Assembly: GCA_026395195.1 (NCBI GenBank)
Contig: JAPLZD010000058.1
Span: 1-7,616 of the forward strand
Direction: 5' to 3'
DNA from: Candidatus Staskawiczbacteria bacterium
GTDB lineage: Bacteria; Patescibacteriota; Minisyncoccia; Minisyncoccales; Staskawiczbacteraceae
Length of the DNA: 7,616 bases
The notes under the pieces are model-generated. The model was given only the letters and a program-made list of their open reading frames with translations, was not told the DNA's origin and did not search any database. Positions within the stretch are counted from its first letter, which is position 1. Every line of letters begins with the position of its first letter. Positions 4,817 through 7,616 of the stretch are shown here, in pieces. The position numbers were made by a program, and so were the translations under genes.

Positions 4817-5019
4817 TATTTTTCAATACATTTTACGCCATCAAAATACATTCCCTCAGCGCATTTGCTGGCGTTAGCCGAGGTTTCTATTGTCTGCGGC
4901 TGATTCTTATATGCCCAATTCCATAGAAACCAGTTTAGGGCAACTGCAAGGGCGGTAAAAACAACAATGATGGCCAAGGACACCGAAGTTGGTAAGCTTT
5001 TATTTATATCTATCTTCAT
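4816..5019 (-). CDS. 67-aa single-pass membrane protein with a two-cysteine tail
   Basis: I recognise no named family. Residues 1-11 are hydrophilic, about 12-36 form one hydrophobic helix (VSLAIIVVFTALAVALNW and the next residues), and the rest is a Ser/Thr/Asn linker ending in CAEGMYFDGVKC (Cys53, Cys64). The C-x10-C tail could form one disulfide outside the membrane. The ATG at 5019 lies 17 nt after the DUF5652 stop; its stop shares a base with the pilin start (TAATG). The tight coupling suggests a product used with the pilin, perhaps a pilus-associated or surface protein, which is inference from context. Confidence 0.75.
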   Translation of the reverse strand: MKIDINKSLPTSVSLAIIVVFTALAVALNWFLWNWAYKNQPQTIETSANASKCAEGMYFDGVKCIEK

Positions 5020-5036
5020 AATTTTTTTTATAAAAA

Positions 5037-5282
5037 TTATTTTGGAGCGCTATCTTTCTTTTTACTGAAAAAGAAGATATAGACTATTTCTAAGATTCCC
5101 ACTGTGTTGACAAGCAGCAGAATAATAAACCATGCTGTCTGATTGTTGCGCGCTGCTTTCCACAAAGCAGTTCCTTTCCAAATAATTGTCCAAATCGCCA
5201 AAACCGCAATTCCAAAAGCAACCCAAGGGTGGATATTCAAATAGTGGAAAAAATTTATTATCTGTAATTCTTTTGCTGTCAT
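5037..5282 (-). CDS. DUF5652-family two-helix membrane protein
   Basis: The 81-aa protein has two hydrophobic helices (about 19-35 and 51-72) joined by WKGTALWKAARNNQTAW (35-51), the signature of DUF5652, and ends FFFSKKKDSAPK. I know this family mainly from CPR genomes; its function is unknown. The ATG at 5282 is preferred: it follows the trmH-type stop (5296) by 13 nt and leaves a family-like length. The frame is open to 5342, but that extension (20 residues) would lie inside the upstream gene and looks non-native. No Shine-Dalgarno is visible. It lies between an RNA methyltransferase and the pilin pair and is probably cotranscribed with both. Confidence 0.85.
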   Translation of the reverse strand: MTAKELQIINFFHYLNIHPWVAFGIAVLAIWTIIWKGTALWKAARNNQTAWFIILLLVNTVGILEIVYIFFFSKKKDSAPK

Positions 5283-5295
5283 ATATTTAAAATTT

Positions 5296-5748
5296 TTAAT
5301 TTTTAATGTAGTAACCCACGACCCCGAAGGCCACAGAAACATTTAACGACTCTTTTTGCCCCAACATGGGCAAAAAAATAATTTTATCGCATTTTTTCAA
5401 AACTTTTTTAGAAACCCCTTTTACCTCATTTCCCAATATCAGGGCCAAGGGGAACTTCGGCTTAAACTTTCTATAATCAATTGCATATTTCGCTTGCTCC
5501 AAGGCTATTATATTTATTTTATCCCTTTTTAATTTATCAATCAACCTGCCAGTCTGCCGGCAATGCTCAAAAGGAACTGTTTTTTCAGCCCCCAGTGCCG
5601 TCTTAGATATTTTGTGGTTCGGCGGCCGTCCTGATATTCCGCATAAATAAATTTTTGAAACTCCCAAAGCATCAGAAGTCCTAAAAATAGAACCAATATT
5701 CTCCAAGCTCCTTATATTATCGCAAATCACATAAAACTCTTTTTTCAT
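5296..5748 (-). CDS. SpoU/TrmH-family RNA 2'-O-methyltransferase
   Basis: A 150-aa single-domain SPOUT enzyme that uses S-adenosylmethionine, probably to methylate a ribose in tRNA or rRNA. All three SpoU motifs are present: motif 1 NIGSIFRTSDALG (17-29, with the catalytic-type Arg23), motif 2 LILGNEVKGV (103-112, Glu108) and motif 3 FLPMLGQKESLNVSVAFGVV (125-144, Asn136). It lacks the N-terminal substrate-binding extension of RlmB-like proteins, so it is of the short TrmH/TrmL-size class, and its target cannot be named. The ATG at 5748 has no Shine-Dalgarno. A possible -10 (TAGAAT) ends 6 nt before the ATG, which would make the message nearly leaderless. GCRQTGR-like codons around 5546-5563 faintly recall the GC palindrome. 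It heads the operon that ends with the pilin. Confidence 0.93.
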   Translation of the reverse strand: MKKEFYVICDNIRSLENIGSIFRTSDALGVSKIYLCGISGRPPNHKISKTALGAEKTVPFEHCRQTGRLIDKLKRDKINIIALEQAKYAIDYRKFKPKFPLALILGNEVKGVSKKVLKKCDKIIFLPMLGQKESLNVSVAFGVVGYYIKN

Positions 5749-5754
5749 TCTGTT

Positions 5755-5782
5755 ATTCTATCTTTTTTGCGCCAAAAAGCAA
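5755..5782 (-). promoter_or_regulatory. Candidate promoter for a leaderless trmH-type message
   Basis: The -10 TAGAAT (5760-5755) is a good match. A 16-nt spacer separates it from a poor -35, TTGCTT (5782-5777). The predicted start is the A of the ATG at 5748. It is weaker than the other four promoters. The gene follows a terminator, so some promoter is needed here. Confidence 0.4.
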
Positions 5783-5783
5783 T

Positions 5784-5811
5784 AAAAAACCACCCCTTTA
5801 AGGGGGGTTTT
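5784..5811 (-). terminator. Terminator of the perR-sod operon
   Basis: On the minus strand AACC-CCCCTT pairs with AAGGGG-(T)-GGTT, a stem of about ten pairs with one bulge and a very tight loop, followed by TTTTTT (5789-5784). It begins 9 nt after the sod stop codon. The plus strand also ends in a short T run, but no gene is seen there that would need it. Confidence 0.85.
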
Positions 5812-5819
5812 GTATTATT

Positions 5820-6431
5820 TTATGCTTCTATAAATCTTTTTTCTGCTTCAAGCCAGTTCACAACATTCCACCAAGCCTTTAAGTAATCTGCTCTCATATT
5901 TTTGTATTGCAGATAATAAGCATGCTCCCAAACATCGTTTAATAAAATTGGGGTATGGCCGTCGCTTATGGGGCTGTCCTGGTTTGCCGTAGAAATAATT
6001 TGCAGGTTTCCGTCTTTTGTTTTTATCAGCCAAACCCATCCAGATCCAAAACGCTTTACGCCTTCGTCGTTGAATTTCTGTTGAAATTCGGCAAAACTGC
6101 CAAAAGTTTTTTCAATTTCTTCTGCTAGCTTGCCTTTTGGATTGCCTCCGCCCCCCTTTGCCATGGTGCTCCAAAACAATAAATGATTCACGTGGCCTCC
6201 TCCATTATTTTTTATTGCCATACGAATATCTTCTGGCACATCATTTAAATTCATCAAAAGCTCTTCGGGTTTTTTCTCAAAAAGTTCTGGGTGTTTTTCT
6301 GCGGCAGTATTCAAATTGTTTACATAGGTTGCGTGGTGCTTGTCGTGGTGAAGCGCCATTATCTCTTCTGAAATATACGGCTCTAAATCTTTATATCCGT
6401 ATGGCAAATTTGGTAAATTATATTTTTCCAT
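5820..6431 (-). CDS. sodA: Superoxide dismutase, Mn/Fe family (probably Mn)
   Basis: Converts superoxide to oxygen and hydrogen peroxide. The 203-aa protein matches family length. It begins MEKYNLPNLPYGYKDLEPYI. The four metal ligands are His28 (LHHDKHH), His83 (GGHVNHLLFW), Asp166 and His170 (DVWEHAYYL). Tyr36 and FGSGWVWL are also present. Gln151 in TANQDSP with Gly at 77-79 before the second His is the Mn-type arrangement; Fe or cambialistic use is not excluded. The ATG at 6431 gives the family start; the frame is open to 6551, but that extra part overlaps the upstream gene and lacks family sequence. No signal peptide, so cytosolic. It follows the 65-aa cysteine protein by 4 nt and is the last gene of the perR operon, so it is probably controlled by PerR. 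Confidence 0.97.
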   Translation of the reverse strand: MEKYNLPNLPYGYKDLEPYISEEIMALHHDKHHATYVNNLNTAAEKHPELFEKKPEELLMNLNDVPEDIRMAIKNNGGGHVNHLLFWSTMAKGGGGNPKGKLAEEIEKTFGSFAEFQQKFNDEGVKRFGSGWVWLIKTKDGNLQIISTANQDSPISDGHTPILLNDVWEHAYYLQYKNMRADYLKAWWNVVNWLEAEKRFIEA

Positions 6432-6435
6432 AAAA

Positions 6436-6633
6436 TTATAACTTATTTTTTTCGTCTGTTTTGGCGCAAGTTGGGCAGTACGACAGAAAATGCTTGCGCA
6501 GGTTTTCTTCTCTGTTTTCATTAAGCCTTTGGTTTCCCACCCAAACATCAAAGTTTGCGTGGCAGACAGCGCACTGCAAGGCGTCTTTGGATAATCTTTT
6601 TAATTTTATATTTCTAAATTTTGTGCTTTTCAT
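6436..6633 (-). CDS. 65-aa four-cysteine (zinc-ribbon-like) protein
   Basis: No named family is recognised. The protein has a basic N-terminus (KSTKFRNIKLKRLSKDALQ), then C21-AV-C24 and C53-PT-C56 separated by 28 residues, a spacing that fits a zinc ribbon or rubredoxin-like knuckle pair. The aromatic stretch HANFDVWVGN follows the first pair. The ATG at 6633 is chosen; a GTG at 6648 would add five residues (MSLIN) and cannot be excluded. No Shine-Dalgarno is seen. It lies 26 nt after the NrdD-tail-like gene and 4 nt before sod, so it is almost certainly cotranscribed. A redox or metal-handling role is only a guess from context. Confidence 0.7.
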   Translation of the reverse strand: MKSTKFRNIKLKRLSKDALQCAVCHANFDVWVGNQRLNENREENLRKHFLSYCPTCAKTDEKNKL

Positions 6634-6659
6634 ATTAATTAGGGACACTTAATTATTTG

Positions 6660-6971
6660 TTAGCAGCAGGATTCTGGGCCCTTAAATTCCAGCCTCTCGC
6701 CGAATTCTTGTTTTTTACCTTTATGCCACTGGCTTACCGGCCTTAAGTACCCCACTACCCTTGAATAAACCTCACATTCTCTAAAATTGGTTAGGGCGGC
6801 GTTTTTCTCATAACATTCGTTGCATTTTAAAATGTTTATTTTTTCACCGGACCCAAGGGGTGTCCCATCATATACGAGGAAAACTCCGTTTTCGATCTCT
6901 TCATTGTCGATTGCCAGTTCTTTGCCGCAATCGTGGCAAACGTTATCGTTTGCAATTTCTACATTCTCCAT
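6660..6971 (-). CDS. Stand-alone protein resembling the zinc and glycyl-radical tail of anaerobic ribonucleotide reductase (NrdD)
   Basis: The 103-aa product resembles only the extreme C-terminus of class III ribonucleotide reductase. It has C12-x2-C15 and C50-x2-C53, like the Cys4 zinc site before the radical loop, then CEVYSRVVGYLRPV and WHKGKKQEFGER (66-93). RVVGY contains Gly74 in the position of the radical glycine, and the WxxGKxxEFxxR pattern matches the tail of many NrdD proteins. The roughly 500-residue catalytic barrel is absent, and the start lies inside perR, so this is a compact gene and not the visible end of a large one. It ends in an unusual SCC. Options are a separate radical subunit (as YfiD/GrcA is for pyruvate formate-lyase), a redox sensor, or a zinc protein that lost radical chemistry. 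The ATG at 6971 overlaps perR by 29 nt. The homology is fairly sure, the role open. Confidence 0.75.
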   Translation of the reverse strand: MENVEIANDNVCHDCGKELAIDNEEIENGVFLVYDGTPLGSGEKINILKCNECYEKNAALTNFRECEVYSRVVGYLRPVSQWHKGKKQEFGERLEFKGPESCC

Positions 6972-7332
6972 AAAAATTTATTTTATAATGATTAATTTTT
7001 CCGACCTTTGTTCTTCTATTTTTTAGAACGCCGCAATGCGCGCATTCGTCGTAAACATCATAAACTTTTCCGCATTTTTCGCAAATAAAATGCGCATGGT
7101 CAGAAACATCCGCATCAAAATGCACGATATCTTTTGTATCAATTGCTTGAATTTTTCCCTTATCCTTAAAATTATTTAAAATCCTGTAAACAGTACCCTG
7201 GCTTATATTGGGAAGCTTTTTTTTAACTTCTTTATAAACTGTTTCTGCTGTTGGATGAGTTTTAACGCCCATCAAATAATTAAAAACAAAGCTTTTCTGC
7301 GCTGTCATCCTTTCTTTTTTTATATTTACCAT
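6943..7332 (-). CDS. perR: Fur-family repressor of the PerR (peroxide-sensing) type
   Basis: The 129-aa protein has the winged-helix domain of the family (RMTAQKSFVFNYL, THPTAETVY, ISQGTVYRILNNF) and the metal-binding dimer domain. The structural zinc site is Cys84/Cys87 (CEKC) and Cys124/Cys127 (CRNC). The regulatory-site residues align with B. subtilis PerR: His26, Asp73, His79, His81 and Asp92. Asp92 matches PerR Asp104, where Fur usually has Glu, so iron-dependent peroxide sensing by His oxidation is likely. It is a little shorter than typical PerR, with an additional C96-x2-C99 pair (ECAHC) in the C-terminal domain. It probably controls its own operon, including sod. No clear PerR box is visible near the promoter. 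The ATG at 7332 has no Shine-Dalgarno. Fur family is certain, the PerR subtype likely. Confidence 0.88.
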   Translation of the reverse strand: MVNIKKERMTAQKSFVFNYLMGVKTHPTAETVYKEVKKKLPNISQGTVYRILNNFKDKGKIQAIDTKDIVHFDADVSDHAHFICEKCGKVYDVYDECAHCGVLKNRRTKVGKINHYKINFYGECRNCKR

Positions 7333-7376
7333 AAATTTACTTGTCGATTAACTTATTAATATCAATTCCTTATTGC

Positions 7377-7405
7377 ATTTTATTACTAACAAAAAAGCAT
7401 GTCAA
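7377..7405 (-). promoter_or_regulatory. Promoter of the perR-sod operon
   Basis: TTGACA (7405-7400), 17-nt spacer with a T6 tract, TAAAAT (7382-7377). The predicted start is near 7370, giving a leader of about 38 nt. The string TTGACA-NNN-TTTTTT-GTT is shared with the CsoR-family promoter. Confidence 0.8.
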
Positions 7406-7415
7406 TAGCCACGCC

Positions 7416-7424
7416 TGTGGATAA
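7416..7424 (-). promoter_or_regulatory. Single perfect DnaA box (TTATCCACA)
   Basis: The nine bases match the E. coli R1 DnaA box exactly. It lies between the tgt stop and the perR promoter, ending 10 bp before the -35 box. One box alone does not indicate an origin, and no cluster of further perfect boxes or AT-rich unwinding repeats is seen nearby. It could be chance or a DnaA-dependent regulatory site. Confidence 0.3.
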
Positions 7425-7433
7425 CTCTTTAAA

Positions 7434-7616
7434 TTATATTTCGCCGTTTTTTATTTTAGTTCTTATTTCTTCTACAAAAGTATTGAAATACCAAAGATTG
7501 TGAAAGGTTAAAAGCTTCATTCCGGTTATCTCCCCTGCTCTTAATAAATGACAGACATAATCTTTTTTGTAATTCAAGCAAACGTTGCAAACGCACCCCT
7601 TATCTAACGATTCATT
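7434..7616 (-). CDS. tgt: Queuine/preQ1 tRNA-guanine transglycosylase (Tgt), C-terminal end (cut by window edge)
   Basis: The last 60 codons of a gene that enters from the right edge. Tgt exchanges guanine 34 for a queuosine precursor in tRNAs with GUN anticodons. The visible part carries the structural zinc site: CVCNVC (visible residues 8, 10, 13) and the His of LLTFHNLW (39). The spacing C-x-C-x2-C-x25-H is the same as in E. coli Tgt (302, 304, 307, 333). LLRAGEITGMKLLTFHNLWYF is the family block between and after the ligands, and EEIRTKIKNGEI closes the protein. No strong terminator follows; the gene ends 29 nt before the perR -35 box. Confidence 0.93.
   Translation of the reverse strand, partial: NESLDKGCVCNVCLNYKKDYVCHLLRAGEITGMKLLTFHNLWYFNTFVEEIRTKIKNGEI

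Noticed and set aside
5283..5342. Extended N-terminus of the DUF5652 protein
   Set aside because: It would lie within the end of the RNA methyltransferase gene; the ATG at 5282 fits the family length and operon spacing.
5546..5563. Third copy of the GC palindrome in the trmH-type gene
   Set aside because: CTGCC and GCCGGCA are present, but the palindrome does not hold together and the protein aligns without an insertion; likely chance or a very old relic.
6432..6551. Extended N-terminus of superoxide dismutase
   Set aside because: The 40 extra residues overlap the four-cysteine gene, have no family match and no signal-peptide form.
6634..6659. TAATTA repeated on both sides of an 8-nt gap before the four-cysteine gene, as an operator or internal promoter
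   Set aside because: TAATTA is self-palindromic and common in AT-rich spacers; no -35/-10 pair fits.
7333..7376. PerR box in the perR leader
   Set aside because: AT-rich with short TTAAT/ATTAA pieces, but no convincing match to the 7-1-7 inverted repeat TTATAAT-N-ATTATAA.
7411..7424. CCAC/GTGG hairpin as tgt terminator
   Set aside because: The stem is 4 bp and the nearest T run is 16 nt away.
1..7616. CRISPR array, tRNA or rRNA genes, IS elements, replication origin
   Set aside because: No regularly spaced repeats, no cloverleaf or rRNA sequence, no transposase and no cluster of DnaA boxes were seen on either strand.

Overview
The window looks like a piece of an ultra-small Patescibacteria (CPR) genome, most likely Parcubacteria-like. 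The sequence is AT-rich overall. Genes are packed with 1-30 nt gaps or overlaps, and almost none has a Shine-Dalgarno site. There is a DUF5652 membrane protein, a CPR-style type IV pilin, and a GC-rich palindrome that reads LPAGRQ when translated, which I associate with Parcubacteria. Phylum placement is an inference; no rRNA is present. Every gene I can support lies on the minus strand, so transcription runs from high to low coordinates. The window is cut at both ends.

In order of transcription: (1) 7616-7434, the C-terminal end of tgt (queuine/preQ1 tRNA-ribosyltransferase). (2) 7405-5784, an oxidative-stress operon with its own promoter and terminator: a PerR-type Fur repressor, a 103-aa stand-alone protein resembling the zinc-plus-glycyl-radical tail of anaerobic ribonucleotide reductase (NrdD), a 65-aa four-cysteine protein, and a Mn/Fe superoxide dismutase. 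(3) 5782-4247, a SpoU/TrmH-type RNA methyltransferase followed by a surface/membrane trio (DUF5652 protein, 67-aa single-pass protein, type IV pilin-like protein), closed by a terminator. (4) 4304-2067, a sulfur operon: an HNH-like zinc protein, the cysteine desulfurase IscS and the scaffold IscU, joined by short overlaps. (5) 2087-1300, a single GC-rich gene for a 203-aa helical-repeat protein. It has its own near-consensus promoter, a strong Shine-Dalgarno and terminators, and looks like a cassette placed between iscU and mnmA. (6) 1244-166, mnmA, the tRNA 2-thiouridylase that takes its sulfur from an IscS-type desulfurase. (7) 180-1, the promoter, operator and first 35 codons of a CsoR-family repressor.

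Functionally, IscS can feed both Fe-S assembly (IscU) and wobble-uridine thiolation (MnmA). MnmA and Tgt both modify tRNA position 34, and the SpoU protein adds a third RNA-modifying enzyme. The PerR operon combines peroxide sensing and superoxide removal with a glycyl-radical-like protein, a class that oxygen destroys.

The least expected signals are: the free-standing NrdD-tail-like protein beside perR and sod; four TTGACA promoters of nearly the same design, each placed just after a stop codon, two of them inside small terminator-like hairpins; the GC-rich cassette with a terminator-like hairpin at the start of its message; and a stem-loop that would bring a distant GGAGG next to the iscS start codon.
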